Origin: Anaeromyxobacter sp. Fw109-5
GTDB taxonomy: Bacteria > Myxococcota > Myxococcia > Myxococcales > Anaeromyxobacteraceae
Direction: 5' to 3'
DNA length: 64,000 bases
Assembly: GCF_000017505.1 (NCBI RefSeq)
Contig: NC_009675.1
Coordinates: forward strand, 4,344,501-4,408,500
Shown: positions 17,830 through 26,258 of the stretch, one piece after another
Position numbering within the stretch: position 1 is the first letter of the stretch
Layout: every line of letters begins with the position of its first letter
Program-made: the position numbers and the translations under genes
Notes under the pieces: model-generated
Told to the model about the DNA's origin: nothing
What the model saw: only the letters and a program-made list of their open reading frames with translations
Databases searched by the model: none

Positions 17830-18876
17830 ATGTCGACGTTCCTCGCCGCCGCCCTCCCGCTCGCGCTCGCCGCGACGATCGACGTGCCGGCGGGGGCCGA
17901 CCTCGCCACCGCGCTGGCGCGCGCTCGCCCGGGCGACCTCGTGCGGCTCGCAGAGGGTGCCCACCGGGGCGGGATCTCCCTCCCCGCCGGCGTGCGGCTC
18001 GAGGGCGCCGGCGCCGCGCGGACGCGGCTCGTGGCGCCCGAGGGTCTCGACGCGCTCACGGCGGACCGCGACGCGCACGCTGCGGCGCTTTCGCTGGAGG
18101 CGAGCGGTCCGCGCTGCGCGGTGCGGGTCGACGGCGGGACGCTGCGCCTCACGGGCGTACGCGCAGCGGGCGGCGGGTGCGGCGCCCGGATCGTGGCGGG
18201 GGCGCTGGAGGGGGTGGACCTCGACGTCGAGGGCGAGGTGGGCCTGATCGGCGAAGGCGGCGCGGCGACGATCGACGGCGCACGGGTACGGGGCGCCCGC
18301 TCCGGCGCCACGGTCCACGCGGGCACCCTCACCCTGCGAAACGTCGCGATCACCGGCCCGTCGCGCGAGGCGGGCATCTCGGTCGCGGGCGGCGTCGCCT
18401 CGCTCCACGGCGTGGTCATCCGCTCGCCGGGCCCCGCGGGGATCGCCGTGGCGGCGGGCGCACGGGTCGAGGGCACCGCCGTGGTCGTCGCCGGGGCGAG
18501 CGAGGAGGAGGGCATCCCCGGTGCGTGCGTCCAGGTGCGACGTGGCTCGCTCGCGCTCTCCGCGAGCACGCTCGTGCACTGTGGCGGGGCCGCGGTGGAG
18601 GCGGCGGGGGGCACGGTGCGCCTCTCGGCCGTCGACGCGGCGGGTGGCGCGGCGGGTGGCATCGTGCTCCTCGACGGCGCGACCGCCGAGCTGGACGGCA
18701 ACCTCCTCGCCGGCAACGGCCCGGGCCTCGTCCTCGCCGGGGGCGCGCGGGCGACCGCGCGGATGAACCGTTGGAGGGTGGACCCGGTCTTCTGGGTGGA
18801 CTGCGGGAGTGGCGCCCGGGTGATGCTCGGCGACGGCGAGCGCGCCCGGACGCCGTGCGGTGGCGGGTCGCCTTGA
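17830..18876 (+). CDS. Secreted right-handed beta-helix protein
   Basis: 348 residues. A short hydrophobic N-terminus (MSTFLAAALPLALAATI) gives a signal peptide. The body is built of short strands with repeated Gly/Ala-Val-x-V turns (for example TLTLRNVAITG, GVASLHGVVIRSP, GSLALSASTLVHCGG), as in pectate-lyase-like parallel beta-helices (the nosD/PbH1 type). A beginning such as VPAGADLATALARARPGDLVRLAEG is the common entry to these folds. No catalytic residues are evident, so a binding or structural role is as likely as polysaccharide lyase activity. Confidence 0.7.
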   Translation: MSTFLAAALPLALAATIDVPAGADLATALARARPGDLVRLAEGAHRGGISLPAGVRLEGAGAARTRLVAPEGLDALTADRDAHAAALSLEASGPRCAVRVDGGTLRLTGVRAAGGGCGARIVAGALEGVDLDVEGEVGLIGEGGAATIDGARVRGARSGATVHAGTLTLRNVAITGPSREAGISVAGGVASLHGVVIRSPGPAGIAVAAGARVEGTAVVVAGASEEEGIPGACVQVRRGSLALSASTLVHCGGAAVEAAGGTVRLSAVDAAGGAAGGIVLLDGATAELDGNLLAGNGPGLVLAGGARATARMNRWRVDPVFWVDCGSGARVMLGDGERARTPCGGGSP

Positions 18877-19018
18877 CGCGACGACGGCGTCTCGACAAAA
18901 AAACCCGCCCGTGACAGCCTCTGCCGTCGCCGGTCGAGGGAGCGGGCGACCGGCCCCGCGCCCGGCCTGCACGCAGGCCATGGCGGCGGGGCCGGCAACC
19001 GAGGAGGATGGCGCGGAA

Positions 19019-19873
19019 ATGCAGATCAACCTGCGCAAGGCGATGTTCGTGCTCCCGAACCTCTTCACGGTGAGCTCGATCCTCCTCGGCTTCTACGCGC
19101 TCACCCTCTGTGCGGGAGAGGCCACCCCGCTGCAGCTGTACCAGGCGGCCCTCGCGATCTTCTTCGCGATGTTCTTCGACGCGTTCGACGGTCGCGTCGC
19201 GCGCATGACGAAGACCCAGTCCGACTTCGGCGTGCAGCTCGACAGCCTCGCGGACGTGATCTCCTTCGGCGCCGCGCCCGCGCTCCTCGTCTACAAGTGG
19301 GCCCTCGCCCCGCTCGGGTTCGTGGGCTTCTTCGTCTCCTTCGCCTTCGCCGCCTGCGGGGCGCTCCGCCTCGCCCGGTTCAACGTCCTCGCCCAGCGGG
19401 GAGACAAGGGATCCTCGCGGTTCTTCGTCGGCCTGCCCATCCCGCTCGCCGCCGGGACGATCGTCTCCCTGGTCATCGCGCACTACCGGCACTTCGCGTC
19501 CACGACCGACCCCGCGGCCGGGGTGCCGATCGCGCTGGTCGTCGCGCTGCTCGCGTTCCTGATGGTGTCGACCGTCCGCTACCGGACGTTCAAGGACGTC
19601 CACCTCTCGGCGCGCAGCCTCACCATCTTCGCGTTCTTCACGCTCGCGGGCGTCGCGGTCGGCATGGCCACGCGCGCGTCGTTCGTGCTCGTCGTCTACA
19701 TGGCGGCCTACATCGCGCTCGGCCTCGCCGAGGCGGTGCTCGCCCGCGCCCGCCCGGCGCCCGACAAGGCGTCGCTCCCGCCCGCCATCCGCGCGGAGCT
19801 CGAGGCCGACGAGGCGCTCGAGCCCGAGCCCGAGGACGTCGAGGAAAAGCCGCAGCAGGACGAGTACATCTAG
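19019..19873 (+). CDS. pssA: CDP-diacylglycerol-serine O-phosphatidyltransferase
   Basis: 284 residues from the ATG at 19019, which has GAGGAGG upstream at 19001; an earlier in-frame ATG at 18980 is less well placed. The CDP-alcohol phosphotransferase motif is intact: FDAFDGRVAR, then DFGVQLDSLAD, giving the four conserved Asp. Eight hydrophobic segments fit the inner-membrane PssA/type-II enzyme, which makes phosphatidylserine, the precursor of phosphatidylethanolamine. The C-terminal tail is acidic (EADEALEPEPEDVEEK). It is followed after three bases by pgpA, so phospholipid genes form an operon. Confidence 0.9.
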   Translation: MQINLRKAMFVLPNLFTVSSILLGFYALTLCAGEATPLQLYQAALAIFFAMFFDAFDGRVARMTKTQSDFGVQLDSLADVISFGAAPALLVYKWALAPLGFVGFFVSFAFAACGALRLARFNVLAQRGDKGSSRFFVGLPIPLAAGTIVSLVIAHYRHFASTTDPAAGVPIALVVALLAFLMVSTVRYRTFKDVHLSARSLTIFAFFTLAGVAVGMATRASFVLVVYMAAYIALGLAEAVLARARPAPDKASLPPAIRAELEADEALEPEPEDVEEKPQQDEYI

Positions 19874-19876
19874 CGC

Positions 19877-20464
19877 GTGACCGGCTCCCCTCCGCCCGCC
19901 GCTCCCGCGTTCATGAGCCGCCTCCGCGCCCGCGGGCTCCGCCGCGCGCCCCGTCCCGCCCAGCCCCCCGGCCCGTGGGTGCTCCTCGCCGCGTGGGGCC
20001 CGTGCGGCTACGCGCCGGTGGCGCCCGGCACCTTCGGCACCCTCGGCGCCATCCCGGTCTACCTCGCGCTGTCTCACCTCTCGCCCGCGCTCTACCTCCT
20101 GACCGTCGCCGCGCTGACGGCGCTCGGCGCCTACGCCGCCCAGCGCGCCGGCGCGTACTGGGGCGTCGCGGACGCGTCCCCCATCGTCGTCGACGAGGTG
20201 GCGGGCTACCTCGTCACCATGGCGCTCGTCCCCTTCTCCTGGCCGGCCGCGCTGCTCGGCTTCCTGCTCTTCCGCGTCTTCGACGTGCTGAAGCCCTGGC
20301 CGGCCTCCGCCTTCGACCGGGTGAAGAACGGCTTCGGCGTGGTGATGGACGACGTGGCCGCGGGCGTGTTCGCCTGGGCCGCGCTCCAGCTCGTCGCGGC
20401 CGCGCTCCGGCTCCTCGCCGGCTGCGACGGGGCGGGCTGGTGGTGCGCGCCGCTCGGCTCGTGA
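19877..20464 (+). CDS. pgpA: Phosphatidylglycerophosphatase A
   Basis: 195-residue membrane phosphatase that converts phosphatidylglycerol phosphate to phosphatidylglycerol. The signatures APGTFGTLGAIP, VVDEVAGYLVTM (metal-binding Asp-Glu) and FRVFDVLKPWPA are clear. It starts with GTG three bases after pssA. The first about 30 residues are extra, Pro/Arg-rich, and an internal ATG at residue 13 is possible as the start. Confidence 0.93.
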   Translation: MTGSPPPAAPAFMSRLRARGLRRAPRPAQPPGPWVLLAAWGPCGYAPVAPGTFGTLGAIPVYLALSHLSPALYLLTVAALTALGAYAAQRAGAYWGVADASPIVVDEVAGYLVTMALVPFSWPAALLGFLLFRVFDVLKPWPASAFDRVKNGFGVVMDDVAAGVFAWAALQLVAAALRLLAGCDGAGWWCAPLGS

Positions 20465-20478
20465 TCCTGGAGGCCGGC

Positions 20479-21711
20479 ATGCCGCTCCACGTCGAGATCC
20501 TCTCCACCGGCGACGAGCTCCTCACCGGTCAGGTGGTCGACACCAACTCGACCTGGCTCATGGACCGGCTCTGGGATCTCGGCGTCATGGTCCGCCGCAA
20601 GACGCTGGTGGGCGACGATCGCGCCGACCTCGACGCGGCGCTCCGCGAGACGAGCGGGCGCTCCGACCTCGTCGTCGTGAGCGGCGGGATGGGGCCGACC
20701 GAGGACGATCTCACGAGCGAGCGCGTCGCCGCGGTCCTGGGCGTGCCGCTCGAGCTGCACGAGCCGTCCCTGCGGGCCCTCGAGGAGCGCTTCCGCAAGT
20801 TCGGGCGGGCGATGACGCCCAACAACGAGAAGCAGGCGCGCTTCCCGCGCGGCGCCGAGGTGATCCCGAACCGCTTCGGCTCCGCGCCCGGCTTCGCCGT
20901 GCGCATCGGCCGCGCCGAGGTGGTGTGCTTCCCCGGCGTGCCGGTGGAGTACCGGGGGCTCGCCGACGAGTGGCTCCTGCCCCGCGTGGCGGCGCGCCTC
21001 GGCGAGGTGCCCGCGAGCCGCTTGCTGAAGCTCTTCGCCGTCCCGGAATCGCACGCGGACCACGCGATGCGGCCGGTCATGGACGATCCGGCCAACGAGG
21101 GCGTCCGCTTCGGCTTCCGGGCGCACTGGCCGGAGGTTCACGTGAAGTGGACGGTGCCCGGCCCGGGCGCCGACGCGCGCGCCGCGCGGATCGCCGCCGC
21201 GGTCCGCGGCATCTTCGGCGACGCCGTCTTCGGCGAGGCGAAGGAGGAGCTGCCCGCGCTCGTCGTCGCGCGGCTCGCCGCCCGCGGCGAGCGGGTCGCC
21301 CTGGCGGAGAGCTGCACCGGAGGCCTCCTCGCCGAGCTCGTGACCGGCGTGCCCGGCGCGTCGGCGGTGATCGACCTCGGGGTGGTCGCCTACGCCAACG
21401 CGATGAAGGAGGCGGTGCTGGGCGTGCCCGCGCCCCTGCTCGCCGCCCACGGCGCCGTCTCCGAGCCGGTGGCCCGCGCCCTCGCCGAGGGCGCGCGGCG
21501 CGCCGGGCGGGCGACCTGGGGGCTCGGCATCACCGGCATCGCCGGGCCGACCGGGGGGACGCCCGAGAAGCCGGTGGGCACCGTGCACGTCGCGCTCGCC
21601 GGCCCCGGCGGGACGACCGCCGTCGAGCGGCTCTATCGCGGCGACCGCGAGCGGATCCGCAAGACCGCCGCGTTCGAGGCGCTGAACCTGTTGCGGCTGG
21701 CGCTGCGGTGA
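20479..21711 (+). CDS. cinA: CinA-family protein (nicotinamide-nucleotide amidohydrolase)
   Basis: 410 residues. The N-terminal MoCF/COG1058 domain (EILSTGDELLTGQVVDTNS, SGGMGPTEDDLT) is fused to the C-terminal PncC-like amidase domain (ALAESCTGGLLAELVT, GVVAYANAMKEAVLGV, GITGIAGPTGGTPEKPVGTV). The second domain hydrolyses NMN to nicotinate mononucleotide; the first is a pyrophosphatase in characterised members. The ATG at 20479 is preceded by TGGAGG at 20468-20473; a GTG overlapping the pgpA stop is the alternative. Last gene of the pssA-pgpA-cinA run. Confidence 0.95.
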   Translation: MPLHVEILSTGDELLTGQVVDTNSTWLMDRLWDLGVMVRRKTLVGDDRADLDAALRETSGRSDLVVVSGGMGPTEDDLTSERVAAVLGVPLELHEPSLRALEERFRKFGRAMTPNNEKQARFPRGAEVIPNRFGSAPGFAVRIGRAEVVCFPGVPVEYRGLADEWLLPRVAARLGEVPASRLLKLFAVPESHADHAMRPVMDDPANEGVRFGFRAHWPEVHVKWTVPGPGADARAARIAAAVRGIFGDAVFGEAKEELPALVVARLAARGERVALAESCTGGLLAELVTGVPGASAVIDLGVVAYANAMKEAVLGVPAPLLAAHGAVSEPVARALAEGARRAGRATWGLGITGIAGPTGGTPEKPVGTVHVALAGPGGTTAVERLYRGDRERIRKTAAFEALNLLRLALR

Positions 21712-21741
21712 GCGGCGGCTCCGCCCCGCGCGCCCGTCCGC

Positions 21742-22185
21742 CTACCCCGCCTCGTCGCAGAAGAGCGCGACGAAGCGATCCCACGACACGAAACCCGCGG
21801 CGCTCTCGACCAGCTCGCCGTATAGGACCGCCGCGCTCCCGAGCAGCGCGTCGAGCGGCTTCGGCCGGTAGCGCCCGGTGAGCCCGCCGTCCTCGAGGAC
21901 GCGCCGGACCAGCGCCTGCACGTTGACGGCCCGACCCTCCAGCTTTCCCTCGCGATCGAGGAGCCAGCCGATGAGCTGGCCGATCCGCTGCCGCACGGCG
22001 ACGCGCGGCTCGGCGCCGCCCGCGGCGAGGGCCTCGTTCACCGCGTCCGGAGAGGCGTCCCGGACGACGAGCCACGTGAGCGAGCGCTCCGCTTCGAGCC
22101 CCGCCCGCGCCAGGGCCGCGCGGCAGCGCGCCTCGTCCTCGGCCTCACAGCGGATCCGCACCACCGGCTCGGTCTTCCCAGTCAC
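21742..22185 (-). CDS. Hypothetical protein, conserved in appearance
   Basis: 147 residues from a GTG at 22185; the frame extends further to 22221, but that part would be Arg/Gly-rich. No family was recognised. The N-terminal third has short alternating strands (PVVRIRCEAEDEARC, TWLVVRDASPDAVNEAL), suggesting a small alpha/beta fold. The rest is helical (VRQRIGQLIGWLLDREGKLE, ALVRRVLEDGGL) and ends in SWDRFVALFCDEAG. No signal or membrane segment. It lies tail-to-tail with cinA and head-to-head with the DUF1285 gene. Confidence 0.6.
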   Translation of the reverse strand: MTGKTEPVVRIRCEAEDEARCRAALARAGLEAERSLTWLVVRDASPDAVNEALAAGGAEPRVAVRQRIGQLIGWLLDREGKLEGRAVNVQALVRRVLEDGGLTGRYRPKPLDALLGSAAVLYGELVESAAGFVSWDRFVALFCDEAG

Positions 22186-22249
22186 GGGCGGTTCGTTACC
22201 ACCCGCCCGTCGGCTCCGCAACGAGGGCCGCCGGACCTATGATGCGCCG

Positions 22250-22738
22250 GTGACGACGCCCGACGACGCCGCGCTCGAGCTCCTGCGATCCCGGAGCGGG
22301 CTCTCCATCGACGAGGAGGGCCGCTTCCTGCACCTCGGCGAGCCCATCACCCACGCGCGCACGCTGCAGGTCCTCTGGCGCTCGCTCGCGCGCGCACCCG
22401 ACGGCAGGTGGCTCGTGCGAGTGGGGCGCGAGTCCGCGTACGTCGAGGTGGGAGAGACCCCGTACACGGTGCGGGGCATCGTCGAGGGTGCGCCCGGGGA
22501 CGCGCCGGAGCTGCTGCTCTCCGACGGCACGCGCGAGCGGCTCGATCCCGCCACCCTCTCGCTCGGCGCGGACGGGGTGTTCCGCTGCCGCGTGAAGGCC
22601 GGCGGCGAGCGCGCGCGCTTCACCCGCGCCGGGCAGCTCGCGTTCGGGTTCGCCGTCGACGAGGACCCCCGAGGGACGGGACGCTATGCCATCAGCATCG
22701 GTGGTGTCCGCTGGCCCATCCGCGCCGAGCGCGGCTGA
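22250..22738 (+). CDS. DUF1285-family protein
   Basis: 162 residues from a GTG. The pattern IDEEGRFLHLGEPITHARTLQVLWRSL, WLVRVGRESAYVEVGETPY and the later RCRVKAGGERARFTRAGQLAF match DUF1285 (PF06938) proteins, usually about 170-190 residues. The family has a known fold but no settled function. Soluble, cytoplasmic, and alone on its strand until the next gene 112 bases on. Confidence 0.75.
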   Translation: MTTPDDAALELLRSRSGLSIDEEGRFLHLGEPITHARTLQVLWRSLARAPDGRWLVRVGRESAYVEVGETPYTVRGIVEGAPGDAPELLLSDGTRERLDPATLSLGADGVFRCRVKAGGERARFTRAGQLAFGFAVDEDPRGTGRYAISIGGVRWPIRAERG

Positions 22739-22850
22739 CCCAGCCCGCCGCGGGCGACCCAGGGCGCGCGGGGGCACGCCGCGGAAGAGCCCTGGCTGGG
22801 CTCCTTTCGGTTGCTCGCCCGGAGGACCCCTCCTACGTAGTGTTCATCGA

Positions 22851-25800
22851 ATGAGAGTCCTCGCGCTCCTCGCCCTCACGCTGCCGCTCGCGGCGGGCGC
22901 GCAGCTGGGACCAGGGCCGTCCGTCGGCGAGGCGATGCACGCGATGGAGCGGGTGCCGGCGGAGAAGCCACCGTCCCGCGCGGAGCTCGAGCAGACGTAC
23001 ATCCTGCCCGAGCGCCCCGGCCAGAACCAGGTGGCCTGGTTCGACTTCGACTGGCAGTTCATCGACGTCCCGTCGCCCGGGGGCGGACCCGGCGGCATCC
23101 GGCTCTACTACTACCGGAACGAGCGCGCCCAGGCGGAGCGGGCCCTGCCGGCGATCCAGAGCGCCTACGCGCGGCTCGTCGATCAGTTCCACTACAACCC
23201 GACGAAGCGCATCCCGTACATCCTCTACGCGACGCAGCGCGAGTTCCAGACGCAGAACGTCTTCGCCGTCACCGAGTCGGTCCTGGGCGTCACCTCGCCC
23301 GAGGACCTCAAGATGTCGGTCCCCTACTTCGGCGATCACGCGCGCTTCACCGAGGTCTCGACGCACGAGATGGTGCACCAGTTCACCATCCAGAAGCTGC
23401 TCGAGGCCGCCGGCGCCGAGGAGATGACCTCGCCCATCGCGTTCCTCCCGCTCTGGTTCATCGAGGGGATCGCCGAGTACTACACGAAGGGCGGGATCGA
23501 CGTGGAGACGGACCTCTACCTCCGCGACCTCGTCTGGAACCCCGATCCGCGCAGGGGCTACGACGTGCTGCCGTTCGGGGAGGACCGCATCCGCGGGTAC
23601 ATCCCGACGTACAAGCTCGGCCAGGCGCGCATCGCGTTCATCGCCGACCAGTACGGCCGGGAGAAGATCCAGGCCTTCCTCGAGAACGCGTACCTCCTCG
23701 GCGACGGCGGGACGGGGTTCGGCGGCGGCGGCTCCTCCGGCGGCACCACGCGGAACTTCGGCGGCCTCGTGCGGCGCGTGCTGAACGAGCCCATCGAGCA
23801 GGTGGACGCGCGCTGGCGCGCGTGGCTGAAGCGCCGCTACTACCCGCAGTACCTCGAGGCGAAGCACGATCTCTCCCAGCTCCGCGAGGTCCGCCGGCTT
23901 CCCGCGGAGCCCGAGGACTTCGTCTCCTCCGCCGACGGCAACGTGCTGCTGTTCCGCGGCATCGACCGCCGGAAGGGCCGCGCGCGGCTCTACCTCATGG
24001 ACGTGCGGAACCCGCGGAGCGCCATCGAGATCGTCTCCGACAGCGCCCCCGGCTTCGAGTCGCTCCACCCCATCGAGTACGGCGTCATCGGCCTCGGCCA
24101 CGGGATCCTCGCCTTCTCGGCGCAGGACGGGATCGGCGACCGGCTGCACGTGCAGCGCTTCCGGCACCGCGTGAAGGAGGGGCGGCCGCCACGCATCGAG
24201 CTCGGCCGGCGCAGGAAGCTCGACGTGCGTGCCCCGAGCGGCGCGCCGTTCATCCAGATCGCCGACCCGGCCTTCTCGCCCGACGGCTCGCAGATCGCCT
24301 TCGCCGGCGTCTCCACCGACGGCCAGTCGGACGTCTACGTGGTCTCCGTCAAGGGCGGGGAGGCGAAGCGCCTCACGAACGACTTCTACGTCGAGAAGGA
24401 CGTGGCCTGGGGCGCGGACGGCATCTACTGCTCCTCCGACGCGACCGACCACGGCCGGATGAACCTCTTCCGCCTCGACCCCAGCTCGGGCGCGCGGACG
24501 CGTCTCACCACCGGCCCGAGCACCGACCGCGGCCCGTTCCCTCAGGAGGACGGCTCGGTCCTGTTCAGCTCGGACGTCGCCGGCAAGCCCGACCTGTACC
24601 GGCTGAAGGACGGCTCGATCCAGCGGATCACCGACTTCACCACGGGGCTCACGAGCCCGGGCCCGTCGCCCAAGGGACGCGGCGTGTTCGCGAGCACCTT
24701 CTACGGCGGGTTCTTCAAGCTCGTCGAGGTGCCCAAGGTCGCCTGGCTCGAGCAGCCCGGCGTCGCGGTCGCGCCGCCCGCGGGCGACGTCCTCGCCATC
24801 CCGGAGGCCGCCTGGCCCGATGACGTGAAGGACTACGAGTCGCTCTCCATCCGCAACTGGAAGCCCGAGGCGGGGTTCGTCTACGGGGGCGGGGCGGGCA
24901 GCTCGGTGGCGGGGCGCGCGGCGGTGCTCTTCTCGGACATGCTGCGCGACAACATCCTCTACGTGGACCTCTCGGTGTACGGGTCGTTCGACTACACCCA
25001 GGGGCTCGCGCTGTTCGAGAACCGCGCGCAGCGGCTCGCCTGGATCCTCGGCGGCTTCCACTTCGTGCAGCAGAACCTCGACCGCCTCGACCCGAACCTC
25101 GCCTACTACCAGCGTGACTTCGGCGTGGTCGGCGCGCTGCGCTACCCGCTCGACCGCTTCCGGCGCGTCGAGGCGGAGCTCACCCTGGGCGGGGTCCAGC
25201 GCTACTGCCTCACCGACTTCACGGGCGCCGTGACGCTGGTCTGCGAGGGGATCCAGATCCAGGGCGGGCCGTACGGTGACACGGCCGGGTGGAAGGACGC
25301 GAACGGGGGCGTGAACTTCCAGGTCTCGCCCACCCTGCGCTTCGGCTACGACACGATCCGCTACGACATGGCGACGGGCCCGGTGGCGGGGGGGTCGCTC
25401 ATGCTCGAGCTCGGCGGCGGGTACCTGCCCAGCCGCAGCGCCGTCCACGGCTTCTTCCGGGCCGACGCCCAGAAGTACTGGCAGCTCCTCGGCCGCTCCA
25501 ACTTCGGGCTGCGCACCGCGATCGGCACGACCTTCTCGCCGAACGAGGAGAGCCAGGTGTGGGAGAAGAGCTACTGGCTCACCTCCGCGGACAACCTGCG
25601 CGGCTTCTACCCGCTCGACATCGACTACCTCATCGGCCAGCACTACTACGTGATGAACGCGGAGCTGCAGTTCCCGCTCGATCCGCTCATCCGCCTGCTC
25701 ATCTTCGACTACCTCGAGGGCGTCGCCGCGCTCGACTTCGGCGGCGTGTTCAACCGCTTCGAGAGCGCCGCCACGGCGGTCAACCGGACCGATCTCGGCG

Positions 25801-25973
25801 CCTGGGACTCCCGCACCCTCACCGGCGTGCTCGGCGTGAACGTGCTGTTCGGGCCGCTGCTCCTGCGCGTCCACTTCGGCCACCCGTTCGACATCGGCGG
25901 CCTCGAGACCCCCGCGCTGAGGTCGGACACGCGCTGGGTGACGAACGTCACGCTGCGCTACTTCTTCTTCTGA
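22851..25973 (+). CDS. Peptidase MA-like/TolB propeller/Omp85-type barrel fusion
   Basis: 1040 residues with a signal peptide (MRVLALLALTLPLAAGAQ). Residues about 90-330 hold a gluzincin-type zinc site: HEMVH at 172-176 and a candidate third ligand Glu205 in FIEGIAEYY, in the manner of peptidase-MA/M1-like proteins. Residues about 360-650 contain propeller repeats of the TolB/PD40 type (PAFSPDGSQIAFAG followed by DVYVVSVKGGEAKRLT). Residues about 690-1040 are strand-rich and end in an aromatic-rich strand terminating in Phe-Phe-Phe, as in BamA/surface-antigen barrels. The whole is therefore an exported barrel with a large periplasmic protease-like and propeller arm. Substrates are unknown. 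A strong hairpin follows the stop. Confidence 0.8.
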   Translation: MRVLALLALTLPLAAGAQLGPGPSVGEAMHAMERVPAEKPPSRAELEQTYILPERPGQNQVAWFDFDWQFIDVPSPGGGPGGIRLYYYRNERAQAERALPAIQSAYARLVDQFHYNPTKRIPYILYATQREFQTQNVFAVTESVLGVTSPEDLKMSVPYFGDHARFTEVSTHEMVHQFTIQKLLEAAGAEEMTSPIAFLPLWFIEGIAEYYTKGGIDVETDLYLRDLVWNPDPRRGYDVLPFGEDRIRGYIPTYKLGQARIAFIADQYGREKIQAFLENAYLLGDGGTGFGGGGSSGGTTRNFGGLVRRVLNEPIEQVDARWRAWLKRRYYPQYLEAKHDLSQLREVRRLPAEPEDFVSSADGNVLLFRGIDRRKGRARLYLMDVRNPRSAIEIVSDSAPGFESLHPIEYGVIGLGHGILAFSAQDGIGDRLHVQRFRHRVKEGRPPRIELGRRRKLDVRAPSGAPFIQIADPAFSPDGSQIAFAGVSTDGQSDVYVVSVKGGEAKRLTNDFYVEKDVAWGADGIYCSSDATDHGRMNLFRLDPSSGARTRLTTGPSTDRGPFPQEDGSVLFSSDVAGKPDLYRLKDGSIQRITDFTTGLTSPGPSPKGRGVFASTFYGGFFKLVEVPKVAWLEQPGVAVAPPAGDVLAIPEAAWPDDVKDYESLSIRNWKPEAGFVYGGGAGSSVAGRAAVLFSDMLRDNILYVDLSVYGSFDYTQGLALFENRAQRLAWILGGFHFVQQNLDRLDPNLAYYQRDFGVVGALRYPLDRFRRVEAELTLGGVQRYCLTDFTGAVTLVCEGIQIQGGPYGDTAGWKDANGGVNFQVSPTLRFGYDTIRYDMATGPVAGGSLMLELGGGYLPSRSAVHGFFRADAQKYWQLLGRSNFGLRTAIGTTFSPNEESQVWEKSYWLTSADNLRGFYPLDIDYLIGQHYYVMNAELQFPLDPLIRLLIFDYLEGVAALDFGGVFNRFESAATAVNRTDLGAWDSRTLTGVLGVNVLFGPLLLRVHFGHPFDIGGLETPALRSDTRWVTNVTLRYFFF

Positions 25974-25978
25974 CGGAG

Positions 25979-26020
25979 CGTCGAGGCCCCGGCCGGCTCC
26001 TCGCCGGCCGGGGGTCGACG
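25979..26020 (+). terminator. Strong hairpin terminator after the barrel fusion gene
   Basis: An almost perfect inverted repeat: CGTCGA, then CCCCGGCCGGC, a 5-base loop and GCCGGCCGGGG, then TCGACG. It begins 6 bases after the stop codon. A modest T-containing stretch (GGTTCCT) follows. Confidence 0.8.
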
Positions 26021-26200
26021 GTTCCTCGCCTAAACGACCGAGCGTGATTCGTAAACAGCCCGGCGAAGCCGCCCGCGGGACGGCGCGAGAGCCCCGAGCC
26101 ATGCGAGGGGCGAAGCGCGCCCGGGCCCCGCGTAGCAGGGGTGGGGCCCCGACGAGCTTCGCTCGGCGGGGCGGGGGCGCAGCCCCCGTCAGAACATGGC
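26021..26200. other. GC-rich intergenic spacer
   Basis: About 180 bases between the terminator and the long inverted repeat. Contains small GC-rich inverted segments but no gene that I can support. Confidence 0.4.
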
Positions 26201-26258
26201 TAAACCATGGCGTGATTCGCGACACCGAAGGGGACCGCGAATCACGAACCATGGTTTA
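26201..26258. repeat. Long inverted repeat overlapping the cytochrome stop codon
   Basis: The left arm TAAACCATGGCGTGATTCGC (26201-26220) pairs with GCGAATCAC and ACCATGGTTTA on the right (26237-26258), around a 16-base loop. The last bases of the right arm include the TAA stop codon of the cytochrome gene, so the hairpin could end transcription from both sides. AT content in the arms is higher than the surroundings. Confidence 0.85.

Noticed and set aside
22833-26252. A long minus-strand frame opposite the peptidase/barrel fusion
   Set aside because: Antisense shadow from strong third-position GC; there is no start signal and no recognisable domain, whereas the plus-strand product has clear motifs.
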